From NCBI GenBank assembly GCA_021521415.1, contig JAIQDT010006501.1, positions 62,001 through 126,000 on the forward strand: 64,000 nucleotides of DNA, written 5' to 3'. Made by a program: the position numbers and the translations under genes. Every line of letters starts with the position of its first letter. Position 1 is the stretch's first letter. Positions 24,785 through 35,723 of this stretch are shown one piece after another. The notes below the pieces were generated by a model. That model was given only the letters and a program-made list of their open reading frames with translations. It was not told where the DNA came from and did not search any database. The stretch is from Bidens hawaiensis. Taxonomy: Eukaryota > Streptophyta > Magnoliopsida > Asterales > Asteraceae.

Positions 24785-25385
24785 AATAGAATTGTTAAAG
24801 AATTGAAAGTCTAGGGAAAGGGGATACGTTTAGTCTAACCCTTTTTTAAGTACGGAATTTTGTTGGCAACATAGAAAAGGAGCTGGCAAATTTTAACGTT
24901 GACACACATGACAAGCAGGTAAAGGTTGGTAATGTCAAACTAGGATTCGCAATACCTACACACAACATGACACGGTGATTCAACTAGGTGGAGATCGCTC
25001 TCAATTATTCGGACTGTTGGAAATTAAAACCCTAAATCTCTATGTTCGTTTGGAGACAGAAATGGGGGAGAGAGACTGAAACCCTAATCGCGATTTGATT
25101 GCACTTGCGATTATATTACGGCTTGTTAGACAAAATGCAAAACTCCATAATTAATGCCCTCCAATCTCTTCATATTTACAAAAAATGGTCATTATTCTAA
25201 AACCCCCTTGTTTTGTTTTCTGAATAAATGAACTCAATTTTATGCCTCTTACACTTTTTTATAATTTATTATTATGGTTTTAAACAGTTAAATGCTCGCA
25301 AAGAAGTCACGTGTTTCAATAGTTGTTTAATCCGTTACTTACTCCTCTAACAATATTTGAAATATGAATTTCGCATATTTTATTT
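24785..25385. other. Intergenic downstream of TNL-3
   Basis: Nothing recognised beyond AT-rich sequence and a short GGGGGAGAGAGA run near 25061. The last bases should be the 3' UTR of TNL-3. Confidence 0.5.
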
Positions 25386-27074
25386 TTATTCATAAAACGA
25401 GATGTTACAATATTCACTCGACATCTTTAACAAAAAAAAGCCGGCCGTGAGCATCTTTGTTACCACACTTTTGCTCTTGCCCCCTCTAGTAAGAAGCCAA
25501 GAAAATGTATTTCTGTTTACTCCATCGTCACCAGGGTTTACCTTTTCCAGAATTTCGTCAGCGGGGGTACCTTCTAGTCTAGCCAATGCACTTGTCCACT
25601 CAAGCTTGTCTTTGCCATGTAGAAAAGCCCCCAAATTTTTAAGTGTTGCTGGATGACCACCAAATTTAGAAACTATACTTTGTGCAAGCTCCTCAAAACC
25701 TTCATCAGGTCTACTTGCCCCAAATGCATTCCAGCTAAAGAGCTCAATAGCCTCTTCAGCATCTAACATTCTCACATTATGTGTTACATAATTGTGAGCT
25801 TTCACTAGATCTTGGTTTCTAGAGGTGATTATTATTACACTTCCATCACCAAACCAGTTGCCTGATGCAGCTAACATATTTAAGTGTACAACATGATCCA
25901 CGTCATCAAGGACAATCAAAACACTGTTTTGAGATAATCTTCTAGTCATCATGGATATTCCTTCGTTGGTGTCCCTTAATGTTACTTTTGATTTGAATAC
26001 ATCTGACAAAATTTTCTCTTGTAACGTTTTCAAACCATGCAGTGTGGACTCGGTACGAACATTTTGGACATAGCAGAAACCTTCAAATTCATGATTTATC
26101 TCGTCATATATAGAAGATGCGAGAGCAGACTTACCACCACCCCAAATCCCACATATTCCAACCATACGAACACCAACTGGTCCGCTTTCCAAAAGTGATC
26201 TCAAATCTTGCATGCGACCCTCTATTCCGATTAGGTTTGTATGGGCACTTCTTTCAGCAATTGCATTGTCGCTTGGTATTAAGCTAAGATATGTATGTGT
26301 AATCGTGTAAACAATTTCTTGGATGGCTTTTTCTTCATCCCTGCAGATTTTGAATAATTGTGAGAGCTCATACTCGCACAAATAGTAATTTATGTCCCCA
26401 AAGTAGTTAACCTGTTACTTGTTAAAATAATCAATCTCTTGTGCTTATTCTCCATCCTACGTAGCATTCATATGTGGATGTGAACATGTGCAGGAATGGC
26501 TCTACTTAATTACCATTTCATTAATTTGAAGTAGAATATAAACATATTATGCACCAAATTTTGGGGGGAAATATTACCCGGTGACTACAAATCCTGCAAT
26601 GTTAGCCGCATCAACTAGTGCTTTTCTCCAAGATTCAACTTTATCGATATTTTCCAACTCATGTTTGGAAAATGCTGCTGCATACATCCGTTTTTGTCTT
26701 CGCACAACTGAGGGATCCACGCAATAGAATACAGGTATAACAACTAGCCCTCTCTCAGCCCAACATTTCATTATATATTCAAGTTCGTTTAAGCACCAAT
26801 CAGAATCGGCATAGTTTATGGAGAATATAATGATGGCAATCTTTGATTCTTGGATAGCCTTGAATAGGGATGGACCAATGGATTCACCCCGGGGAATTAA
26901 CTCGTCCTTAAACACTCGCTGTTGTACAAGAGCTGAGTAGAGACGTTTTACAAATGTCATGCGGGTATCTTGTCCTCTAAAACTGAGAAACACATCATAT
27001 CTCCTACTGGAAGGAGATGGCTCAAAAGACGACTTCGATGATAACCTGTTGGATAGTCTCAAATTACTGTACAA
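25386..27074 (-). CDS. TNL-3: two-exon TIR-NBS (TN) protein, 483 residues
   Basis: Exon 1 27074-26578 (TIR), exon 2 26340-25386 (NBS). The GT/AG borders and phase fit (GG|G DEEKAIQEIV). TIR: DVFLSFRGQDTR and WCLNEL with the catalytic Glu, but the BB-loop region (QQRVFKDELIPRG) is three residues shorter than in its neighbours. NBS: P-loop GIWGGGKSALA (shortened but still GxxxxGKS), kinase-2 VLIVLDDVD, RNBS-B GSVIIITSRN, GLPLA-like GGHPATL. After DEILEKVNPGDDG it departs from the family: no FLDIACF, no MHD, no LRR. The open frame is intact, so a short TN adaptor is possible. Truncation after the GLPLA region also occurs in the relic at 8390-8670, so it predates their split. Confidence 0.85.
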
Positions 27075-27993
27075 ATAATTTATGATATGATATAAAGGGA
27101 GAAAGTGCTTCTTCTTGATGGAGTTTTGAATTTTGATGAATAGTTGGAAGTTTCCTACCAGAAGATCCAGTTTTATGATGGTTCACTGATTATTATTTTT
27201 TCTTTTTAATATTTTTACAGGTTTATGATCACTATATATTCATCAAAATCAAATATATAATATATATCTAGTTTTAAAGTTATTTTCTAAAAGCAATTTA
27301 AACTTTTTATGGTGTTCTTTGGTATGTAGTAAGCTGTAAGTATGAGAACGAAAATGTAATAATCTGTTTCAGACAAAGAATCATGGTGGGCACAACCTTG
27401 TAAACTGGACACAAATAGGTTTTCCTCAAATCATTTGATGATCAGTTTGGTTTCATGTAGGTGTACCATGAACTTGAGCAGAATGGTCAGTTAGCCGTCA
27501 TACTGAGGTTGCACTGATAGCCAAAGCATTTGGCGATCATCTTGTTTTCTTCGCTAACTCACCAAGATCTCGTCCATATGCAGATTTGAAAAAAATATTA
27601 CAGATCACCAAATGATTTGGCAATTCGTCATTGCATTGTCACATTAATTAGTAGGTAAAGCAAATTAGAATCTTGATGTGACAATGCAATGAGTAATCAC
27701 CAATCCGTTGACGAGTTTGGCGATCAGTTTAATTTTCTAATAAAACACGAATGTAATCTTGGAGTGTTGGCAAAGAAACAAACTGGTCGTCAAATAGTTT
27801 GATGTCCACACATACCTGCCACTTTACTCACCTTTATGACAAACCCATATGAAACCAAATTGATTGTCAAATGGTTTGGCGATCACCGTAATTGTGTCAT
27901 GTTTAGGCGAGGTTTGCGACTTTGCCCCCTTATGACGTTCTGGGTGGTGGGATGCCCTGTATAAAGAAATCGAAAAGAACCAGTCTGATATCA
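27075..27993. promoter_or_regulatory. Intergenic region upstream of TNL-3 with repeated motif
   Basis: Separates the TNL-3 start (27074, minus strand) from the kinase stop (27994, minus strand), so it must hold the TNL-3 promoter and the kinase 3' UTR. It contains spaced copies of a TTTGGCGATCA-like word at about 27438, 27528, 27610, 27714 and 27870, plus a hairpin (next entry). It could be a decayed minisatellite or transposon. I see no TATA box I would trust. Confidence 0.5.
27628..27692. repeat. Inverted repeat, 17-bp arms, 31-base loop
   Basis: ATTGCATTGTCACAT at 27630-27644 and its exact reverse complement at 27676-27690, extended one to two pairs outward. Predicted to fold as a hairpin in DNA or RNA. 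No known class. Confidence 0.8.
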
Positions 27994-29468
27994 TCATCCA
28001 CTCCATTTGTATACATCATTGACAATAAACAAATAAGCGTACCAACTCAAATAGGACTGGTAAGCAAAATAATCAAGTTCAAAAGTGTCATAGTCATCTT
28101 CATCCGAATCTGTAGATACACTGCACCCGTCCGCAACTGTATATGGACTAGAAGAATGTATAACCATGCCACAGTCATCATAATCAACAATAGGTAGACG
28201 AGAAATACGCATAATAGGGCCATAGTCATCATCATGGTCGACATTAGATATTGATGGTACATCATTGGCAGATTTAGATCGACTAAAAGTACTCATAATA
28301 GGGCCATAGTCATCATCATGGTCATTAGATATTGATGGTCCATCCGCAGCTGTAGATAGACTAGAAAAACGTATACTTTGATAGTAATTGGCAGCTGTAA
28401 AAACATTGTATACATCAGATGATGCTCCACTTGGTGCCTATGATAAACAACCAAACAAGGATATCTAAAAATCATACGAAAGCAAAATAACGGTGTAAAA
28501 AGATTATAAAAAATAAATAAATAAATAAATGAATAAACCCTTATGTGATTGCAACAACTTACTAACTGAATATCAAGAGCCTTTTGTAGTTGTTCCACGA
28601 CCTCCACCATTGTTGGGCGTTCTCTTGCAGTTTTCAAACATCGATAGGCGACGGCTGAAAACTTAAGTAAGGAAGCTGGGTTTATTTGTTCATGCAAACC
28701 GTATTGAATGATCTTATCTAATCTTTTGTTTATGTACTGCTGTTTGACCCAAACAGAAAAAAATTGGCCATAAACCGTCCTAACTGATGCTGACTTTCCG
28801 GACAGCACTTCAAACAATATAACCCCAAAAGAAAAAACATCTGATTTTTGTGTTAGATAACCAGTAGAAAAGTATTCTGGATCAGTATATCCTAATGTGC
28901 CACTGGCCTTTGAGATAACAAAGCTAGCCTGCTCGTTAGCATTACCGTTGTTGGACAACCCAAAATCGGAAATTTTTGCATTCCATTTTTCATCCAAAAG
29001 GATGTTTGTGCTCTTCACATTCCTATGGATCGTTCTATGCTCAGGCGTGACATCATGGTGAATGTATTTTAACCCACGGGCAGCGCCTAAACAAATCTGT
29101 AGACGTTGGGTCCAGGTTAGATTTCTGCTCCACAAGCATTTGGCGAGACTCCCATTGCTTTCATACTTGTAAACAAGTATCTTCTCGTCATCTTCATCGC
29201 AAAATCCGAGTAGAGAGACAATATTTTCATGTTTATACATTGAATGAAAATCAATCTCTGTTTGAAATTCATTATCTGCTTGAGCGCGCTCCTCGCCTTC
29301 ACGATCCCACCGCTTTACAGTGATGGTGCCATATTTTTCAGATTCGCATATATATAGCTTCCCGAATCCACCCGATCCAAGGATGTTCTTTTTGGCAAAG
29401 TCGTTAGTTGCAGATGATATGTGTTGGAAAGAAATATGCAAGTGGTTAAGTTCTTCACTAGAAGACAT
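27994..29468 (-). CDS. Cytoplasmic receptor-like kinase, probable pseudokinase, 449 residues
   Basis: Exon 1 29468-28563, ending at a GTAAGT donor; exon 2 28437-27994 after a TAG acceptor, in phase. Residues 1-302 form a kinase domain of the FERONIA-like type: Gly loop GSGGFGKLY, Lys in TITVKRW, helix-C Glu in EFQTEI, DFG, DPEYFSTGYLTQKSDV. The catalytic loop reads HRNVKSTNIL, so the catalytic Asp of HRD is Asn (AAT). No signal peptide or membrane segment, so cytoplasmic. The 147-residue tail is acidic and holds two copies of a PSISN-DHDDDYGPIM unit. It lies about 900 bases upstream of TNL-3, same strand. Kinase fold sure; loss of activity inferred from the one residue. Confidence 0.9.
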
Positions 29469-29750
29469 GATTTGTTTATGTAAATCCGTAAGGATAATAG
29501 CAATTAATCAAAAATCTTGAAAGGATCGGATTATAGTTTTGGATCTGAAGAGGGACGACAGTCTAATATTTTATAGTGGGATAAGGTACTAAACTAAAGC
29601 GATGAGATTCGAAATATAGATTATAGAACATTGGCACGTTGGGTTTGTCAACTTGAAATAACTTCATATTATATTAAATAATATATGATAAACGTGTTTT
29701 GTTCGGGTCAAGGGTCAACTTAGTTGGTTTTCCCATTAAAGGGAAACTTA

Positions 29751-30070
29751 GAGCTTACATATTGAGAGGGTTGTTTTTATACATCATCAGTTTTTATTTA
29801 TTTTGAATAAGATTTTTGGAACTTATTTTGAAAACAAGTTTTTGGATAAGAACTAAAAAAAATGAGATTGAGGTGGGCCCTTTTAAAAGTGGTGGGGTCG
29901 GGTGAGGGTTTTGGTTGTAAAAGATGGTGTTGATGTGATGAAGTTTTTAGTGTTTTTAGGATTTTTTATTAAGTGAGTTTTGAGTGTTTTTAAATAATGA
30001 TGTTTTTACGATGTGACAAATTACTATGTGTATTCTTTTGTGTTTTTATGAATCTTTATTGTGGATGCTC
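29751..30070. mobile_element. PIF/Harbinger-like MITE, 320 bp
   Basis: TTA on both sides (29748-29750 and 30071-30073). The right end, inverted, reads GAGCATCCACAATAAAG, a common plant MITE terminus; the left reads GAGCTTACATATTGAG, a looser match. T-rich interior. Lies upstream of the kinase. Confidence 0.7.
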
Positions 30071-30164
30071 TTATACAATTAAATACGTCAAATTCTAAAG
30101 TCCCACTCGGTTCCATGCAGTTAATTATATTTACAAAATTATTTCGGTGGTTTAGGGTTATATT

Positions 30165-31205
30165 CAGCTGAGGTTGTTTCCACTTATGCTTTTGTAGCCT
30201 CGAGAACACAATCTTGGAAGTTACATGACCAAATTTTGCGTGATTGTGGTGTTGATGGGTTAGATTTCGATTTTGGGTGTGCGATGGATTATTTGCACAA
30301 CTTTATTCCCAATCTTGATCTTGGCGGGTTCGCTAATAAGGACACCCTCCCCCCTTAAAGCCCCAAAATGCTTTAGCGAATGCCATTTATAGTAAAACCG
30401 TCCAAAGTTTGGGAGAAAAGTTTGGCATGTCCTCTCGTCACAGAGCGGTAGTAGAATGTCTTCAGGCTCCTTATGCTCAAGACTTTTTGGATTTCACCCC
30501 ATCGAAGGGTTAGGCCAGCACATGTCAGCAGCGGAGTACCAAGCCATTCTTAAATATTGTTTAATGATCCCCCTGTTCCCAGTTGATGAGCCATGCCTGG
30601 TATGTCGTAAGGTTTGTTTAGATAATTTTGGTGAACATGCGGTTCATTGCAAAGAACTTTTGGGGTTTAAATATAGACATGATTTGGTTAGGGATGTCAT
30701 TTGTGATGTGTTAAAATGGGCGGGAATCTCGGCAAGAAAAGAGGCTCCTGTGAATTTCTTGTCAGATTCGCGTGAAGGAAGGTCTACTCTCCAACAAGTG
30801 GATATTCTTGTGTGGACCTTATTGGGGTGTCCCCTCTTGTTGGGCTTAGGGACACCGGGTTTGTTGCTAGGCAGGTCGTGCTAAACGCAGAAGCAAGAAA
30901 AATTGCTAAGCACGAAAAGGCGTATGTGGAGAATCAACACGCCTTCATTCCTTTTGCTTTTGGTACATTTGGGTCTCTTGCCCCCGATGCTGCTACGTTT
31001 TTAAAAAGAGTTCAGCGGATCGTGCACAGTAGCTCAACGACGCCGAAGAACGACTGCTACGTTTCTAAAAAGAGTTCAGCGGATCGTGCACAGTAGCTCA
31101 ACGCCGCCGAAGAACGATTATTTTGTTTTCAGTAAGATCGGTTTTGCCATTCAAAATGAAGTGGTGATGCAGCTTATTGCCCGTTTACCTGCCTATTTAT
31201 TATAA
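30165..31205 (+). pseudogene. Decayed retroelement ORF, C-terminal part (LINE-type RT product)
   Basis: Plus-strand fragments in order: SRTQSWKLHDQILRDCG near 30200, an out-of-frame middle, then at about 30456-30800 a zinc-ribbon-like CLVCRKVCLDNFGEHAVHC followed by FKYRHDLVRDV and DILV, and at about 30812-31090 LIGVSPLVGL, HAFIPFAFGTFG and FLKRVQRIV, ending in a QLIARLP segment. I know this series as the C-terminal region of many plant proteins labelled RT-domain-containing. Bases are missing between DILV and the second frame (near 30815), and early stops are present. Confidence 0.7.
30991..31118 (+). repeat. 64-bp tandem duplication in the RT relic
   Basis: TGCTACGTTTTTAAAAAGAG at 30991 repeats at 31055 with the following GTTCAGCGGATCGTGCACAG stretch. 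Duplicates the FLKRVQRIVHSS segment out of frame, after decay began. Confidence 0.9.
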
Positions 31206-31639
31206 CTTGATCCTTTTATTTGAAATGAAATTACATTATACTAGAAAAAACACAAGCAAACAATAAAAATATATTGCTTGGATCCAAGTCCTAGGAAATA
31301 ACAATTAGTGTTTGTTTAAGGATATATGAAAAGAAACCCTGAGATATAAGGGGAGAATAACGAATCTTGAGTGATGTTTATGTTATTCCATCTCTCAAAA
31401 ATAATATTATAAGTCTTGTGTAATTAGACGAAGGAGGATAAAAATGTTACGAATAAACAACTAAAAGAGTGGATTGACTGTTTTATACAGAAGATCAAGC
31501 ACATGCATGCATTCCTTCAAGAGAGAACTGATAATTTAGAAGGTTTGAAAATATTTTGTAGTCAAAATGAAAATTTTAAAATCGATTGATCGTAAACACA
31601 ACTACAAAAGATAGCAATTCAAAAAAGGCCCTCACTAAT

Positions 31640-31870
31640 ATTGTGCCTAATGTCGGTATTTGATCATTGATAAGAACAAGAGAGACAGCCTTTGTTAGAA
31701 CATCTACAAGCTTATCATTATACGTGTTGCAACGACCAAGGATTATTAGTTCTTATGCTACCATTTCTCTTATGAAGTGATGCTTAGCTCAATATGTTTT
31801 GGCCAGCTATGCATGATTGGGTTCTTAGATTAATAGCTAACATGTTGCATAGAGGATCCGAAATTTAAAA
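31640..31870 (-). mobile_element. Copia RNase H relic
   Basis: On the minus strand, split over frames: NPIMHSWPKHIEL, HFIREMV, then YNDKLVDVLTKA. This is the familiar end of Copia pol (NP.FH..KHI, FIR, ...LADILTK). Frameshifted and without LTRs. Confidence 0.65.
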
Positions 31871-31914
31871 ATAGCCTTAGTTGCAAAGTGTTGTCGCCAA
31901 TGAGTTTTAGCTTA

Positions 31915-32110
31915 ATTAGCATTGAAGATGAAGTGAAGATTTGAGATGGATGGTGCAAGGTCTCAAGTTCGAATCCGATCATAACTGGATTTTACCGTAG
32001 CGAGTGTTTAGGCAGCGGGTTTTTCTCGAAACAGGAGATGGTGAGCTTTGGTTACCCAACACTATATGAGACTGTGAGCGTATGAGGTTACTTTTTGTTA
32101 TTTTTCCTTG
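31915..32110 (+). mobile_element. SINE-like element, relative of 20631-21107
   Basis: Has box A-like GATGGTGCAAGG and box B-like AGTTCGAATCC, then TGGATTTTACC and GGGTTTTTCTCGAAAC, the same body order as the SINE near 20.7 kb but single-unit. No target-site duplication found. Confidence 0.6.
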
Positions 32111-32208
32111 AGATAGCGGCCTTTATTGATTCTTAGTTAAGAAAAATAAAAGAGCAAAAGTTGCAACGTGTTGTCTAGGTTATATTCGTACATTGATTTC
32201 TTACCTAC

Positions 32209-32508
32209 ATGGCCGTCTCTAAGAATTTATATGCATCAGCCTAAATAAAAAGGCCCGTAGACTCTAACAAGTAACGACTTATTATAAGCAAAAACTAAAG
32301 CTGTCTTAAGTAAGAGTAGAACTTACAACCTTTTGATTGGAACTCATACCCATTTACCACTAGACCAACCTAGTTATTGTATAAATAGAGTAAAACATAA
32401 ATATACATATTTCTTTTCCATAAAAATATATTTAAAAATAATTGTGCCCCCAAAAATTAGGTGTCCCGGTCGGTCATCCACATTACCCTATGCCCAAACC
32501 GCCCCTAC
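32209..32508. mobile_element. hAT-like MITE, 300 bp
   Basis: Flanked by a perfect 8-bp duplication TTACCTAC (32201-32208 and 32509-32516). Ends are GGCCGTC at the left and, inverted, TAGGGGCGG at the right, an imperfect GGGGCGG-type hAT terminus. Interior has a tRNA-like box (minus strand, TGGTCTAGTGG near 32370), so a SINE may be nested. It splits a block homologous to sequences upstream of TNL-1 and TNL-4. Confidence 0.7.
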
Positions 32509-33504
32509 TTACCTACCGCTGCCTATTACTATAAAAAAAAACACTACAAAAAAGTCAAACAAATCTTAAATTATATAAAGGGACAGCTGGAATAAGAATA
32601 ACAATAACAAACATTAATAAAATACTAAATTTTGAAAAATATACTTCTAAAAAATTACAAATGCTTTATAAAAAAAATAATACAAACTATCCGTCGAGTG
32701 GACTCCTTAAATATGCTCTAAGGTTTTCTTGAACGGGGGAGCTCGTTTCAAAGAAATGAACATAACAAATGATCATTGTCTTGTAAGATCTATTTATATT
32801 TTCATATCCGAATTTAACGTATCTATAAAAATAACGGCTACAATTTGAGCTATAACCACCGCGATATTGTTCATGGCATCAAACGAGCTATATATTATCG
32901 TCGAAGATTATAAATCTACACTAAATGGTAAGTAAACATCAATATGCAATCACAAGTTATAAGTTTATTTTTGAAATTCTTCTATTCAAAAGATTGTTCG
33001 TAAAATTGCATCTCACTACCTTTTGGTTGTAATATTATTATTCTAGTCACTTGTATTTCTCTCAATTCATTAGTTATTAAAACCTCTCCAAATCATGAAT
33101 ACAGCATCAATATTCAACACAATTATTTTCAGTGATTTCTTCTTCGGTACACACAGATGAAGAACATGAAAAATGAAAAATACGAAGAACCCGATGAGCA
33201 CGATAAAGCTACATATATGTAACTCAATAGATCTAAATAACTTTAGTTCTATTTTTGATGTGTTGCATATAGGTAAATGAAAGAGATGGAAGACCTAATT
33301 AGCAATGCTATTTTTGTAGACTTCGATTTATAAAAGCAAATTCAGGTAAAGCATCACTTAATGACAACTATACACATTAAAGAGTTGAAAGCAAGAACTA
33401 CAAACCTGTGAATAGTGGGACATGTAAAAATAGGTTTGTGGGACTCGGGTTTAGTTAAGCAGATCGATCTTAATCATCCCATACGTATTACATGCAATCT
33501 TGAT

Positions 33505-33650
33505 CAGTGGTGGACCCAAGAAATTCTCAGAATGATCGGAAATTTTTTGGGTTGATACTTAGTTGATTATCGCAAACACTATAATAGTACTAATTTATTT
33601 TTCTCACATGGCACGGCTGACCCCCTAGCACAAGGGTAGGTCCGCCCATG
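33505..33650. mobile_element. hAT-type MITE at the 3' end of TNL-4 (copy 1)
   Basis: Ends CAGTGGTGGACCCA at the left and, inverted, CATGGGCGGACCTA at the right, the classic CAGNGGCGGACC hAT terminus. Flanks (ATCTTGAT and ATCTAGTA) are only a partial 8-bp match. Its right border lies within three bases of the TNL-4 stop codon. Confidence 0.55.
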
Positions 33651-33652
33651 AT

Positions 33653-35723
33653 CTAGTACCAGTAGCAAGGACGCCATAAGATCTTGACAGAAGACTCTGT
33701 ATGACATTGGATTGTAAACATCTTTCCATATTCACGCTCCTCGTCATAATATTGTGAGCTATCCGTTGAGACTTTTGTTGTTCCCACCGCATGATCATCT
33801 TTAGTTTTTCTAGGAACAAGTTCAGCTACAAATCGACTCTCGCCTTCATAAGAAGTCTCATAGTTAGGGCCTATGGTAAAGGAAATAATATTGTATGCCA
33901 AGTTCAACCTTGCGCCGTGCCTCATTAACGAGTTAAAGGAAATATATCCAACATATGTCGAATTAAAATAAGACTCCGGTGCTTCATCAGACTCTTTCCA
34001 AACCTCAGATCGAGAATCTTTGTCTAGCTCATGCTTCATTGTTATCATAAAAGACAGAGCATAGTAGTTGTTGGCATTGCATATTAATAACCCAGAATAG
34101 TCATTGTACCAATTAGGTGGAAGCTGCAATGTATATGACTTCCCTCTAACCAATCTATCTACAAACCTCTTTGGAATGTGGTGCCCTGCGGAATGGGTGA
34201 AACTGATGAAGTGATCTTCAATAGCATTTCCCTGCCACCAAAATCAAACATATTTTCTGATTATCGGTTAATATTACTCGTATATGTCCGTATGTTTATT
34301 TTTTGAGTCAGTGTTTCAGTGGGAGCAGCCGCTCTATCCCCCTATCCCCCTGGGATAGAAAAAGTTTGTCTTTATCATACCCTTCCCAAGACCTTACAAA
34401 CAGATCTACAACTCTGCTATGAGTGAGATGATTTATAATGTAAGCGTGTATGTTTATATATGTCTCGGTTAATATATAGATTATATAACTAAAAAAAGCG
34501 TAACCAACCTCAAGCAACGAATGTAGTACCGTGTCACCACCAAGTGTGCTTACTCCATTATTCCTCCCAAAAAATGAGACATTCCACAACCATTTACAGT
34601 TTGATGTATCTCCAACCATTTTTAGTGAGTCACACCAATCCGCTCTAAGAGAAGCTATACTTGATGGGAGCCATGACAATTCTACAAGGCTTTTGCACTC
34701 TGAGACATCGAGCCATTTGAGCCGGGGAAGTTTCAAGATGTTAAAATCTAATCGTGAGAATGCGTTGATTGATAGATCAAGTTCTTGTAAATTGGGTAGA
34801 TCCCAAACATCATAGTCAATGTCTTCGTCTCCCAAATTGCAATGTCTTAGAATCAACTTTCTTAAGCATGCGCTGATAAGTTGTAAGCATATATGGTTCC
34901 TGACCTTGTGAAGTAATAAAGGCTCTGCTACATCATCTTTAAGTTCATTGTCATTTGCATTGCCGCGCCAACACGACAAACACTTTACAAAAATGTTTGT
35001 ATGGTATTGTTCAAAGCAAGAGACTTTTTTTCGACTCTTTGACAGTTTATTGCAATTTGAAATTATAAGAGTCATGAGTTTCTTTATAACGCTAACGGGT
35101 GGAAACTTCATGAAATTGTAACAGATTTCCACACTTAAGTAAACAAGTGTTTCAAGGCCTTCAATTGATGGATGAAGCTCTTTTAAACTCCAAACATCAA
35201 GAAGCATGAATTTCTCAAGATTTGGAAGTCCACGAAAATCTGGTGTCCTGGTTAGGTTATCCAAAGTCTGAAGTTTGATCATCCTCAATTTTGGCAGAAA
35301 CTGTTGCATAGTAGTCAGATGAGTTAAATGTTTATTGATGAAGAGTTCAATTCTATACATAGATAAAAAAATTAAAAAAAATCATGCATACTTGTAGAAA
35401 CACATATGTGCTTAAAGGCTTTCTTGATTACTTATATTAACATATGTTAGATATGAATATTTTTATCCAAAGTTAATGAAAAAATGCACTTCTACACTTC
35501 GTGAAAAGCTCACGTGTTCACAAAATTCGATCGGGCTGGGATTTATTCGCTTAATATAAATATAACTCATCTAAAATTTATCACATGACTAATTCATTTG
35601 CCTATATATCTAGGGACTCTCTAGGCCTGCTAGTCATTTGTTATTTGATAAATTGTTCAGTTTGTCAAATAAATGGAACAAAGTCTAATTAACTAAAGAA
35701 TACGAGCTTACTTTATAACCCTT
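33653..35723 (-). pseudogene. TNL-4 orphaned LRR and C-JID exons (copy 1)
   Basis: Continuation of TNL-4 beyond its in-frame stop. Exon 3 runs on 12 bases to its donor at 35712; exon 4, 35300-34509, has the LRRs (LPNLEKF, LPRLKWLDVSEC, LVELSWLPSSIASL); exon 5, 34231-33653, is the post-LRR C-JID domain (GNAIEDHFISF, NWYNDYSGLLIC) ending WRPCYWY. All borders are GT/AG and all phases 0. The frames are open, so only the TGA at 35724-35726 separates them from the TIR-NBS part. If that stop were read through or skipped, a TNL of about 1,058 residues would result. Confidence 0.85.

Noticed and set aside
28293..28562. C-terminal extension of the kinase frame with a hydrophobic stretch (YSFIYLFIFYNLF)
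   Set aside because: This is intron read-through. A GTAAGT donor at 28562 and a TAG acceptor before 28437 join the kinase to the acidic tail in frame.
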